Assembly (NCBI GenBank): GCA_033398695.1
Contig: CM065804.1
Span: 37,277,501 to 37,341,500, forward strand
DNA: 64,000 bases
Reading direction: 5' to 3'
From: Orobanche coerulescens
Taxonomy: Eukaryota; Streptophyta; Magnoliopsida; Lamiales; Orobanchaceae
A model generated the notes under the pieces. That model did not search any database, had not been told where the DNA came from, and saw only the letters and a list, made by a program, of their open reading frames with translations. This document shows positions 21,288 to 31,953 of the stretch, one piece after another. Position 1 is the stretch's first letter; each line of letters begins with the position of its first letter. The translations under genes and the position numbers were made by a program.

Positions 21288-21300
21288 CTCCGATACTAAT
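21288..21300 (-). other. Degenerate tRNA-Met primer-binding site of element I
   Basis: The minus strand just inside the 5' LTR reads TTAGTATCGGAGG, compared with the TGGTATCAGAGC that pairs with initiator tRNA-Met at 29626, 49118 and 53572. Position next to the LTR end CCCAACA supports it despite mismatches. Confidence 0.5.
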
Positions 21301-21870
21301 TGTTGGGTTTGGTACCGCCACTAGAAGGGGGTTTAGATAGTGCGGTTAAGAATATAGAATTCTTTTGCGATTGTGGAAGCGATTAAGTGCGGAATGTATA
21401 TGACACAGCGATATATAGAGGTTCGGCAATGTGCCTACATACTCTCTTCGTATCTTTTTTATAGGCTTATGATAAACCTTTCCACCTTTTCTTCTATCCG
21501 TCCGAGATAAACTGTTACAATCTTGTCTTCTATCTGTCCAAGATAAGCCATTACATCTTGTCTTTATGTCGGTCCAAGATAAACCGTTTTTCTTTTCTAT
21601 TGGATAAGGAATCATCCTATCTAATTTTCGATTGGTTCTAGAAAAACCTCACATGGATTTAGATTATGATTTTAACAATGTCGGATCAACGATCTTAATA
21701 AAACCAAATCAAATCTATAATCCTTTCTTTACTCTCATGTATTGGTTGAGCGTATCGAACACTTGAACTCTAACAAATAAGCTTGATTACAACAATAATA
21801 ATGAATATAATGATATATGAAGTATATAAGCTTTGCTTGAAGTTGTTTTTTCGTGAATACCATATGAAGT

Positions 21871-21880
21871 GGTATTTATA
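21871..21880 (-). promoter_or_regulatory. TATA box of element I 5' LTR
   Basis: The minus strand reads TATAAATACC about 45 bp downstream of the palindrome cluster. In the 3' LTR the equivalent (18720-18730) is mutated to TGTAAATACC. Confidence 0.55.
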
Positions 21881-21924
21881 CGCTTCAAAGCCTAAACTAG
21901 CCGTTGGTCACTATCTCTGCATAA

Positions 21925-22370
21925 CGCACATTAAGCTTACTGCATACCTTACATAATGCTCTTTAGCATGCGTAACATATCCATGTAACGTACATTATAT
22001 GTTTGTTGATTCAATCTAGTAGCCTCTGTCTCTTACGTAGCATACGTTAGCTTTCCATGTAGCGTACGTTATATTCTCCTTGTAGCGTATGGTATCCATG
22101 CTGATTACGTACGTTATATCAACCTCAAATAGCCATTGATATGATGACCTCCTCCATGAAGTCACATGCATTAGCGTATGTTGAGAACACCTCGTAGCGT
22201 ACATTATAGTACATATCCGTTGCATACTATTTGACCTTCTAGAATCAATCCAACGGATTGATTTATATGAATTCGAACATTACCATGCATAGCGTACATT
22301 ATACATACTATGTAGTGTACGGTAACATAGCTTTCTTGCGTGCGCTAATCTTTGTGTTACCGTGCGTTAA
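21925..22370 (-). repeat. Palindrome cluster in the U3 of copia element I (TAGCGTACGTTA-type)
   Basis: Ten or more variants recur: CGTAGCATACGTTAGC (22037), GTAGCGTACGTTATA (22059), GTAGCGTATGG, TTACGTACGTTATA, TAGCGTATGTT, GTAGCGTACATTATAG, ATAGCGTACATTATAC and TGCGTGCGCTAA. The partner LTR carries the same cluster at 18783-19215. They lie directly upstream of the minus-strand TATA box. Confidence 0.75.
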
Positions 22371-22490
22371 CTGTTCTTCTATCCAGTTTTTGTGTCTTCA
22401 ACTTCTTGTTGATTAATTGTTGTTTTTCTTTGTTTAGCAACTTATCGTCAAAACCTGTAAATTGAATGTGTAGAATAAAATGTTCCAACA

Positions 22491-22495
22491 ACTGC
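22491..22495. repeat. Right target-site duplication of element I (ACTGC)
   Basis: ACTGC follows the LTR end CCAACA at 22490 and matches 18141-18145 exactly. Confidence 0.9.
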
Positions 22496-22980
22496 TGTAG
22501 TCACCTAAGGTGCTGTAGGAACGGCTTCCGACTTTGAAGGCTTCTTGACCTTCTGCCTTTTCTTCTTCTTCTCAATAGTTGTTGGAGAGATGCTGTCGGC
22601 AATAGGACATTTCTTACTAACATGCCTCTTCCTGCTTTCATTAGACTAGGCCTTGGAGGAGTGATCAGTGACGTCTCTTGAATCACTCGACATTGGCATT
22701 GAGAAGGGATTGGTTCTGTTGGCAAGCAGAGTTGCTTTGTTGTACAAGGTGGCCTTGGAACCATCCAAGAATTTCCCATCCAAAATCTTCTTGGCCACAG
22801 GAGATTGATATACGCCACAGCAAGTCAACACATAGTTCAGCATCAGATCGAATGACATCCTTGCCGAATCCGACTTGGAAGCCTCCTCCTGTAGGAGCTT
22901 CATTATAATTTGGCACCAGTTCACTTTCTCCGTGCTCATAATGATACTACTATAAAAAAGACATTTAACATCGCTCATTT
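22496..22980 (-). pseudogene. Third-ORF fragment G, proximal piece
   Basis: From 22978 the minus strand encodes MSTEKVNWCQIIMKLLQEEASKSDSARMSFDLMLNYVL and then SPVAKKILDGKFLDGSKATLYN, ending at a stop near 22648. A shifted frame continues with a basic segment (KVKKPSKSEAVPTAP-like, about 22500-22570). The VNW-x-x-I-I pattern followed by an amphipathic segment and the basic linker parallels the IDWTDYIYRQLVREVKK part of the third ORF in element E. I infer that this is an orphan piece of a related third ORF. It is interrupted by element I at 22491 and by CACTA-like sequence near 22946. Confidence 0.45.
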
Positions 22981-23120
22981 AACATCGGTTTTGGAAAAAC
23001 CAATATTAAAAAAGACATGGTGGCATAATTGAAAATTTTAAAAAAAATTATCTGTTTTTAGTAGAACTGATGTTAAATTCTTTCATTTAACATCGGTTTT
23101 TACAGAACAGATGTTGTATC
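22946..23120. mobile_element. CACTA-like terminus with ACATCGGTTTT subterminal repeats
   Basis: TACTACTATAAAAAAGACATTTAACATCG starts the tract; it differs from a CACTA terminus by its first base. Two ATTTAACATCGGTTTT words and inverted partners (AACTGATGTTAAAT, AACAGATGTT) follow, typical of CACTA subterminal regions. No matching second end is found downstream. Confidence 0.45.
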
Positions 23121-23687
23121 ACTTTTTAAATATATAATATAACTTAATATATATATTAATTTATAGTATAATATATATTCATAAATTGTATTATAATTTC
23201 AGTTATATTTAAATAATCAGATAAAATTTTTGTATATATATATTAAGTTATATTTTAATACATATATAGTTATATTAATTTTTTTATTAATTAATAGTTT
23301 ATATTTTTGTGACTTTTAAATATATAATATTAATATATAATTTAAATTTATATTATGATGTAGATATAAATTTATATTATATATACTCAATTATAATTAA
23401 ATTATATGATAATATGTAAAACCCCATAAATTCGATAACTTATCATGTAAAACGTACTAAATCATGATGTACTTTAATAACATTTGTTTTAAGATATGAT
23501 ATAATCAACGTCTAATTTTATGTTATTCCACTCATTAATTTCGTAAATGATATTTATAAACCAAATAATAAAATTAAAGTAGAATATTGATTCATTCCTA
23601 AGACTTGAATTTACAAATTAAAACCCAACTCAACTAATTAAATCACCAACTATTACAATTATAGCTATACACTTAAATTAACAAAAA

Positions 23688-23692
<5 letters not shown>
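23121..23692. other. AT-rich non-coding stretch
   Basis: This consists mostly of A and T with TATATAAT-type words and no reading frame. It could be the interior of the preceding DNA transposon; nothing in it decides this. Confidence 0.5.
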
Positions 23693-23735
<43 letters not shown>

Positions 23736-23759
23736 TGGGCGGCCAAGGGGGGGGGGGGG
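23693..23759. repeat. Compound microsatellite (TA)n(CA)n followed by a G run
   Basis: Alternating TA at about 23693-23720 passes into CA at 23721-23735, followed by TGGGCGGCCAA and thirteen G residues at 23747-23759. It is simple sequence prone to length change and sequencing error. Confidence 0.85.
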
Positions 23760-24798
23760 AGAGGATGAGTGTGAAGTTTTCTAGAGTCTTTACATTCCCC
23801 ATGCAAGACCACATTCAATTGTCTTACATACGCCCACACATCCCCAAGCCCTAAAATCACACTATAGATACCTACACTTAATACTAGCCACCCTTTTACA
23901 CTTACACAACACACAAAAATCTGCACTAGAGGGAGAGTTGAGAGAGAGGGCCGAAAATTTTGAAGGAGGAGGAAGAAGAAGAATTCAAGTAAGAATTGGT
24001 AAAACAACTCTCTACATCTCCTTCTATAATTTATAGTTATAATCTTCATATATTAACTTGAATCTCATCATGCAAATAAAATAAACCTCCATGGTGTAAT
24101 GTTGGTCATGGACGAATCATCATAGAAGTGAAAGGAAGGTCATCCTCCAACTTACAAGACTTAGAACCAACCGTAGCCACGAAAAATCGAGGTGGGTGAA
24201 AATACTTTCAAAACTCCTAAAGTAAATAATTTATTTCTTTATTTTTTGATGCATGTGAAAATCTGAAATCTTCAAGATTTATTGAGAAACATGTTAAGAT
24301 GTTCATGATAAAATATATGCTATGAATTCTTTTTTCTAGATATATATACTTAGAAATGTATCTATTGTTTCCCTTGAGTTTTAATTCAAAAATCATGAAA
24401 TATTATGATGCATGAATCTGAAAATTTATGAAAATGCATGTATTGAGATGTATGTATATGGCTATACCAACATGCATTATATTTCTTCTGGGTTTAAGTT
24501 ATAACCGATTTGGTAGTCGGATTTCGATTATGTGAAAAGTTGAATATTGTATGTCCTATTCGAAATCTTGATAAAACTCTACCAAAATCTGGAATTTTGT
24601 GTTATATGATTATGTTATGGTGTTTGGATAACTTATTTGTTGTAAAACGGGACTCGAAAATAAGTAAACGGAATTTAAGGGCATAAATTATAATTAATAG
24701 AAAATTTTGGACTAATCTGAAAATTCCGAGAATAAATTGTTCTGGACCGTGAATAACATGTATTTTAACTTATATAAGCTGTCCGTAAAGGTTTGAAC
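23760..24798. other. Non-coding, LTR-like DNA into which element B inserted (left part)
   Basis: No reading frame or known domain is seen. A TATA-like CTATAGATACC, a purine-rich leader (GAGGGAGAGTTGAGAGAGAGG) and long TG-rich sequence look like an old LTR, and the text resumes after element B at 46664. This is a weak compositional argument only. Confidence 0.35.
24794..24798. repeat. Left target-site duplication of element B (TGAAC)
   Basis: TGAAC precedes the LTR start at 24799 and is repeated at 46659-46663 after the 3' LTR. Confidence 0.92.
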
Positions 24799-25773
24799 TG
24801 TAATATCCGCAATTTTCGATTTTCGGTAAAAAATTTTTTTCAGCCGGAGTCCGTTTTGACGGCTCGCTCATGACCGTTTCGTCATTCTGAGAATGATTAA
24901 TTCTACACTTTTTGTCATCCGAGTTCGTTTCGGTGTTGTTTTGTTGAGTTCTGTGCTTTTTAGCGACTTTTTCGCACTTGAGTTCGATTCTTGCGAATCT
25001 CGTCCGAAACTGCTGTTTCGAGTTTCCCGCAAGTCCGTTTAACTTTGTTAGACGTGTTGTGAACTTCGGTTTGGTTATTCGATCACGTATCGTGATTTCC
25101 GGGCGTTTTGGGCCATATTGTAATTTCTTGAAAGTTACGGGTATCCATATCTGTATTTATCGTCTTGACCCTTTTCTTGGTCGCGTATGATTAATTATTG
25201 CATTACGTTTTCATCTCGAGTCGTTGACGTCGTCCGCGAACTTTTCGTCGTGTCCGTTCCGTGCGTTTTCGGAAATCGAGGCTGGGGTCGTGGCGGCCAG
25301 TGACGGCTATGGATCGGGTTTGCCGAGTCGGTCCGACATCGCCGAGCAGACACGGGCAGAACCGGCGTAAGCGCACGCTTACGGCCGGACGCTGCGCTAG
25401 CTCAGCAGTGTAGCGCATTGCCGAGCCACCAGACGCCATCGGGCCCGGGCAGAGGTATTCGAGGTTCTCGACTCGGCCAGATCGGCGGGTAGCGCACGCC
25501 ATCGCCGGCCGAAGGCGCGCTAACCGGCAGGTAGCGCACGCCGGCCGACTAGAGTACGTTACCGTGATGAGTTGTCACCCAGTGGCTACCGGACAGTCGG
25601 CTAGCGCGCGAGCTTCCGGCCAGAGCGCACGCTAGCGGAGTCGGCGGTCGAGTCACGGTCGGCGAATTGGTCGGTGGTGCCGGTCGTGCGGGCCATGGCC
25701 GAGTGTGCTCGGCCGACATCGGCCGATAGCGCACGCTAGGTCGGGAAGGCTAGCGCACGCTAGTTCCGGCCAA

Positions 25774-25783
25774 GATATAAATG
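25774..25783 (+). promoter_or_regulatory. TATA box of LTR B, first copy
   Basis: GATATAAATG follows two TAGCGCACGCTA words by about 15 bp. Counterparts read TATATAAATG at 35708, 37261, 38820 and 45242. Confidence 0.6.
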
Positions 25784-26562
25784 ATGCAGTGACTTTCTCC
25801 CTCATTTTTCATTTCATTTCTCTTGTCCGCGGGCCGGGTTTCTGAGGAGACGAAACCATGTTGTTGAACAACAAATCCATGAAGTTCTTGAGGTTATATC
25901 GTTGATCAATCATCCTATAACATCCTTCGATCCAATAATCAAGGTTAGATCTTTAGAACCCTAGTTTTGGGTAGATTTGGGGATTTTCGCGTTTTTGTCC
26001 TATTCGTTCCGTTTTGTCGATTAATTCATGATGAATATGATTAATCTTGTTGGTATTCTTAGTTTCCCTACGGATTCATGGTATATTTCGTGATTTTTAC
26101 GGAATCGAGAGGGTTTGGTTGTGGTCCGCCCTCGTTGTTGTTTATATACGAATATACATGAATCGTAGGCGGGTTTTCGGGTGTATTCCAATTCCGTATT
26201 CATTTAGAAATGGTTGTGATTGTATTCTTCGAATCGTTAGGTTCGGTTTCATTGGTTCCTAGCGTTCGTCGGTGACTTTCCTTTCCGTTCGTTGCGTCGT
26301 CAATAATTCAAGGCAAGTATTTTTGGAAACCTTTAAGCTTAACATGAAATGGTGATGTATATTACTTGTGTGTAACTCACCTTGTGTTGGCCCGACGGGG
26401 TCAAGGAGGGAAATCTATGCTGCCGCCCTGGATTTCACGAGTTTCGTACCGCTAGCCAACTCGTTAGGGTCCTTGTGAGGCCTCGAGTGAGAATGTATGC
26501 TGCCGCCCTGTTCTCACGGCATAGCGTGTGCGTAGTTTTGTTTTTCTGAAATTGTAGCCAAC

Positions 26563-26567
26563 TCGGT
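26563..26567. repeat. Left target-site duplication of element A (CTCGG)
   Basis: CTCGG precedes LTR A and matches 34942-34946. The empty site with a single CTCGG exists near 36499, 38055, 39616 and 46035. Confidence 0.92.
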
Positions 26568-26599
26568 GTAATATCCGCAATTTTCGATTTCCGGTAATT

Positions 26600-26630
<31 letters not shown>

Positions 26631-29620
26631 CGGCGGAAGTCTGTTTTGACGACTCGCTCATGTCCGTTTCGTCATTCTGAGAATGATTAATTCTACACTT
26701 TTGACATCCGAGTTCGCTTCGTATCGTTTCGTTGAGTTCTCAGGCTTTTAGCGACTTTTCCGCACTTGAGTTCGATTCTTGCGAATCTCGTCCAAATCAA
26801 GTTGTTTCGAGTTTCCCGCAAGTCCGTTTAACTTTGTTAGACGTGTTGTGGGCTTTGGTTTGATTATTCGTTGTCGTATGGTGATTTTCGGGCAGTTGGG
26901 CCATTTTCGTAATTTCCCAAAGTTTGGGGTAATTACCTTCCGTTGTCGAATTTCGAGCCTTCGGGTGGTCGAAATCGTGTGTTCTACTAGCTCTTAGATT
27001 CGTCTTTGTGAGTACCTCGTAACCGTATCTTCGGTTCGTATTCGTGCTCGGGTTTCGGTGTCGTTTTGTTGAATTGGGATTACTAAACGACTTTTCTAAG
27101 TATGAGTTCGACTTTGTTAGATCACCATTAATTTTTGGTGACTCCAAAAATTATAAATCTTTGCAATATTATAGAACATCGAGTTAGCTTTCCAATGGTT
27201 CAAACGGTGAGTCAATCGAGTCGGACGAGAGAGTTATGGTCGTTTTAGTGAAAGATCACATCGGTGTCGGGCACTGGCCCAGAGCCTTTCGGCCGATAGG
27301 GAGGGCCGATAGACTCTCTGCCGGCATTTGTATAGGGTATCGGTTGGGCCTATCGGCCGATAGGGCTGGCCGATAGGTCTGCTGTGTTACACTATAAATG
27401 TGTTGTTTTGAGCGTGAAATGCCTCATTTCCTTCTTCTTTTTCCTTAGGCGAGAGAGAGTGAGAGAGGAGGAGAGCTTCTCATCATTATCATTTGGAGGG
27501 TTGATTTTCATCATTCTTCTTCGGTTGTGAAGCCCGGACAATCAATCCAACGCGTGTTCTACGAATCTAAATACTTGAATCACTCAAGGTAATATCTCTT
27601 GAAACCCTACCTTTTTGGATAATTGGGGATTTTGGGGTTTTGTCCGATTCTTTCCGTTTTGTTGATGGATTGATGATTATTTAGATGTATTATATCATTT
27701 CCCTTGTTATTCCATGGTTGGATCGTATCGATTCGTTGTTTGAGTTGAGTTCTTGACCGACGCCTTGAAGGTGTCCTTAAAATGCCTTAGAGGGTTTTCG
27801 GCGTTCTACGATTATTCTTCCTCGTATGGTCGATGATTTATTGATTGTATGATGTTAGGTCGTGTTTCTTGCGAAGAAACGCGTTGAACCCTTTCGCTCG
27901 CCGCCGTCTTCCGTTTCGATAGCATTGGGCGTTTGAAGCTTTCGGTTGAGCCGTGTTCGTCGGAATACTTGCGCGATTTTGAGGCAAGTATCTTGTCCAT
28001 ACATTTCATGTTTCGTAGGCATAATTATTGATAAATGATTTTATGCGAAATCCAATGTTTAATGAACGTAAAGGGATCGGTATGTTCTCGATAAATGTTG
28101 TCTTTCAACAATAATTCTTGTAATTCGTGAATATATGTGTTCTCGGAATATATGTGTTGGTTTTGTATGTTGAAAGATGCTACGATCACTTTGAGTGAGT
28201 TTAATAGACCGTAATCCTTTGTCGGGGATTACGTAATGTTATGTGTACTTGTTCGGTAAGAACGTAATGTGTGCGATATTGGTTGTTATTCCTTCGTGAG
28301 GAGATTGTGACACTTGGTGTTGCTTGGTATTGGTATTTACTTGTGGTTGTGTGACATTAGTTGTGAGTGTACGTCGACTAAAGTGGCCATTCTAGCGAAG
28401 TACCTAGCATTTGTATGCATATTCTAGTATTCGAATTATGGCTTCCCGTGGCGTTGTGGATGATATGTGTATGTTCACCTAGGGACGGTCTGACGAGGCC
28501 TCTAGGGATACGTTGCCGTGAGTTTCGTATCGCGAACTATGGTTAACCACCGAGGGATGTCCGACGGGGCTCTGCGGGGTACGGTGGCCGTGAGTCTCGT
28601 ACCAAGGTTAACTTTGAAGTGTTTTGTTGGAGAACTGTGATCTTTGGCGCATATTTCGTCTGATTAGAATGGCAGTTCAAATGGTATCGTATTTGGAATG
28701 GCACTAATAAATGTGTTGTGAATGAATTGTCTCTTGGTTGTGATAATTTGGTATGGGTACGTGAGTCATGTGGTTGCTCTGTGCATTGTAGCTCGTGGTA
28801 TGATGAGTGAGACCGTTGTCATGGTAATGTTGGATACGGTGTAATTTCCACCGGGTATTCTTGCAGTATGTGATGTGGATGATTTGGGTCGTGGACCTGT
28901 GTTGTGATTGGAATGTTATAATTGGGTCGTGGGCCCCGTTATCTCGCTATCGGACTTGTATTTTGAAATAAACGATTGTTGGGCTATGTCCCTAAGCATT
29001 TCAAAGGCTTGAAAATTCTTAAATCCCAAACGTTTTCAAAACTCCCGAGATCGTAAAATGTTTTGTAAGTTGTAAAATGGTTTTATTCTTATCTTTCGTA
29101 ATCTAAATTGTTTTGATCAAGTGAATTATCTCGGAAGTATATTCATGATTTCTATGTTCTTGGAGTATGATTTGTATGGCCTGTCTTTGTATTTATACTT
29201 GCACTAGCAAAACAGGTGGGGTTTTGCTAACCCCCGAGTATTCGGGGTGGATGTCAGATTGCGTCCGTGTATTTGCAAAGTTGTCGGGAGCAATTCACAG
29301 GATCGTTACGAAGGATGATGGAAGACGGCGATACTAATCACATGAAGACCGGTGTTGAATATTTGGTGATGTTTTGTTTTGTCTTTCCGTTGTGTTTACT
29401 TTCCCCTATGCGGGATTGTTGATTTATGTTAACCCCTGCGTGGGTATGAGTTACGAGAAAGAGTAATGTATGCTCGATGTGTATGTTGTGGTAAAAGACC
29501 AAATCGGTTAGCCATGTCGGCATGTATAGTGTTAATGTGTTTTCTGTATTTAGCCTGGTAGATCCTCACGGAGGGGGTCTGCGGCGCTGTAATATTCCCG
29601 AAGGGTTTGGGGGTGTTACA
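26568..29620 (+). repeat. 5' LTR of element A
   Basis: It runs from TGTAATATCCGCAATTTTCG to GGGGGTGTTACA. A run of 29 T residues lies at 26602-26630. The 16-bp perfect palindrome CCTATCGGCCGATAGG at 27349-27364 and several half-copies precede the TATA word CTATAAATG at about 27392. Its first about 280 bp and last about 70 bp resemble LTR B; the middle differs. Confidence 0.93.
27286..27400 (+). promoter_or_regulatory. Palindrome cluster and TATA box of LTR A
   Basis: CCTATCGGCCGATAGG (27349-27364) is a perfect palindrome; half-sites GGCCGATAG recur at about 27292, 27305 and 27369. CTATAAATG follows at 27392-27400. The plan equals that of LTRs B and C, with a different palindrome. Confidence 0.6.
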
Positions 29621-31886
29621 GAATATGGTATCAGAGCTTAGGTTGCGGAAACCTAGGTTGTCCGGGTCGTTGTGTGTTGTTGGGTCTTGTCTTGTCTTGT
29701 CTTGTCAGATTTTGTCTGACTGAGTCGTGTCGCGACGCGTCGTCTGAGGTGTCGGTCGTGATTAGTATCGAGGTGCGGCCATCATCTTCGTGCGACCTGT
29801 GGAAGTAAGTCTCCCTTCTTTGTGTTGTGCCTCGTGTGACACGAGCTATTTTTATGATTATTTGTTAAGTGGTGGAATTTTATGTGAATTTTGATTTTCA
29901 CGATATGTATTTAGTCAACGCTCGTATTTGATTTATACGAGGAGTGTCGCCGCTTGTGATATCTTTGTATTGTTGTTTTTGTTCGTTGTTGATGATTTTC
30001 GAATCGATTTGCACGCTTTACAAGTCTCTTGTGGAAGCTTTGTGCTTATACGCGTTCGACTTGTTCACTAGCCGCCGGGAGGGTATTTTATCTGGTTTTG
30101 TTCGAATGTGGTATTTTATCGTTTATTTTCGTTTAAAGACATGTATTGTCTTGATTTTAAACGCTTTGATGCGTGTGCTAGGAGTTGTTTTAGTGAACGC
30201 GGTATGTGTGAGTTTTGGGCATTCGCCTATCTATTTTTGAAAACCTTGAGTATCTTAGAAAAATAAATTTCGAGACATACTTTTCAAATGAGTTATTTTC
30301 TTGTGGTACATCCTAGATGTCACAATATATTTCAAAATTTTTCTACCTCGAGGACCAAAATGTTTTGAGATATTTTCAACACTTTTATTTAGACCCAGGG
30401 TCGAATATTTTGAAAGTTTTCACTAAGAGAAAGTGTCCTCATTTTTATCAAATGCGAAATGGTTCTCCAATGTCTCGATAACGATGTTTCAAGTTCGTAC
30501 TTTTGAAAGGTGATACTCAAGATCAACCGGTATTCTTCTAAATTATTTTCAAAATGAGGTTTTCGTTTTAAAACCTATCCATTCCCGTTTGAGGGCCGGG
30601 TATGAATGTATGATGTTCGCGTTGTCATTTTGATACTTTCTCCCGAGTATGATCGAATTGGCGCAGTGTGAGCGTTGAGTCGCTTTCCACACATGGGTTG
30701 TGCTAGCCCCGTGAGAGGCGGGATGTTGGTGTTGAATGTTGTCGCCTCGTGGTGATTTCTGCGTTGTCGCGCATGTGCGAGCTGTTAGAGCTTGGTTTGG
30801 TATGACCGTGTGCATCGGTGATGGTTCCGCTTTTGTGTCGGTTGTTTAATGTCTTGTTACCTTGCTCCCGTTTTGTGAATTTCGTGGACGAGGTCGGTGG
30901 TAATGCCCGTACTATTTTGACTTCGTATTTTCTCTTTCTCCAGCCTATCGATTCGCTCATGTTCGTTGGCACTTTATGAACTTGTTTTGTATTTCGGGTT
31001 CATCATTCGAACGAGCCGTGATCTTGTTTTGGGTCAATCTGTTATCGGTGTCACTTTCCGAATTCGGTTCGATTCTTGTGAACCTTGTTCGGAAGTAACA
31101 TCTTTGGTTCTACTAGTTCTCTTATTCAAGTGGACTGGATCTTGAACTTTTACATTTTCGACTCTGTCGACTCGTTTATGTTCGTTGACATTTCGAGCTT
31201 GTCTGCTCCTTGCTTTTGTTGATCGAACGAGTGTGGTGTTATTTCGAATAACTCGTTGTCGTTGTGACTTTTCGCTATTCCCTTTCTGTGGATCTTCGGC
31301 AATGCATGTCTTGTAGTTCTCACCGGATCATCCACGGGAGTTGTTGTTTGAACTTTATTGTTCTTTGTGATTCGAACATGATTCTTCGATCTTTGTTGTC
31401 TCGATCGTTGTGGTTTGATCGTTTGGTATTGGTTTATATTGACCTCGTTCGTGATTGGCGAACATTCACCTCCTTCGTAATTCCCTTGATTCGGGAAATT
31501 AGTTTCGTTTTCGATCTTCCGGCCCTTAGGCGGGGATTTCGTGTTTGTTCGGTTGACTCGCGTTTTGATTGATGTACCGTTGGGTTGGTCAATCATATTG
31601 ATTTTCGCTCGTTGTGTTTTGTGATTGTCGGATAATTGACTTGGCTATATTATCCGTTTGATGACGTTTGTCACTTGTTGGTTTTTATTATATCCCTAAC
31701 GGCGACGTTGTGTTGGTCGCCGTGGAGCGTGTTTTCACGCCGTATACTCCTTTGCGTTGTTTGTAACATTTCGCCGTTGGGCGTTAGTTACGCATTCTTG
31801 TGTATCTCGTTGAGTTTCCTGGCGGAATATTTCTCTCCCTACTTGTTTTAAGTTTCGGGACGAAACTTCTTTTAAGGAGGGTAGAA
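29621..31886 (+). other. Interior of element A: primer site, no coding capacity, polypurine tract
   Basis: TGGTATCAGAGC at 29626-29637 pairs with initiator tRNA-Met. TCTTG repeats lie near 29690. The rest contains no gag, protease, RT, RNase H or integrase motif on either strand, and the few short reading frames look random. It aligns in pieces with 41300-44261 of element B. AAGGAGGGTAGAA at 31874-31886 is the polypurine tract. Confidence 0.8.
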
Positions 31887-31919
31887 TGTAATATCCGCAA
31901 TTTTCGATTTCCGGTAATT

Positions 31920-31953
<34 letters not shown>

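Larger units (their letters stand above)
18146..22490 (-). mobile_element. Gag-only Ty1/copia element I with intact LTRs and target duplication
   Basis: Two 1190-bp LTRs (18146-19335 and 21301-22490) flank 1965 bp. The perfect five-base duplication ACTGC is at 18141-18145 and 22491-22495. The polypurine tract (rc of ATCTCCCCCTTTGAAG, 19336-19351) and a degenerate tRNA-Met primer site near 21288-21299 place the coding strand as minus. Only a broken gag is present, so the element is non-autonomous or internally deleted. Confidence 0.9.
21301..22490 (-). repeat. 5' LTR of element I
   Basis: On the plus strand it runs from TGTTGGGTTTGGTACC to ATGTTCCAACA and aligns with 18146-19335 along its length. 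At 21925-22370 it holds many TAGCGTACGTTA-type near-palindromes. In minus orientation these lie just upstream of TATAAATACC (rc of 21871-21880). Confidence 0.92.
24799..26567 (+). repeat. 5' LTR of element B, left part (continues at 34947-35562)
   Basis: It aligns with the 3' LTR at 44262-46658. The two parts around element A add up to about 2385 bp, against 2397 bp for the 3' LTR. It carries TAGCGCACGCTA-type palindromes at 25370-25762 and the TATA word GATATAAATG at 25774-25783. It is split by A at ACTCGG. Confidence 0.92.

Noticed and set aside
25203..25502. Reading frames in GC-rich LTR DNA (also 44710-45004)
   Set aside because: They are not preserved between LTR copies, have no recognisable motif and arise from GC-rich composition around the palindromes.
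26047..26262. 71-codon frame MLVFLVSLRIHG repeated at 35987, 37539, 39099 and 45520
   Set aside because: It recurs only because the LTR is repeated; it lies in the LTR leader, and copies differ by frame-disrupting changes (37539) without a family match.
31150..31596. 148-codon minus-strand frame in the interior of element A
   Set aside because: There is no domain signature, the matching region of element B does not keep the frame, and composition is non-coding in style.
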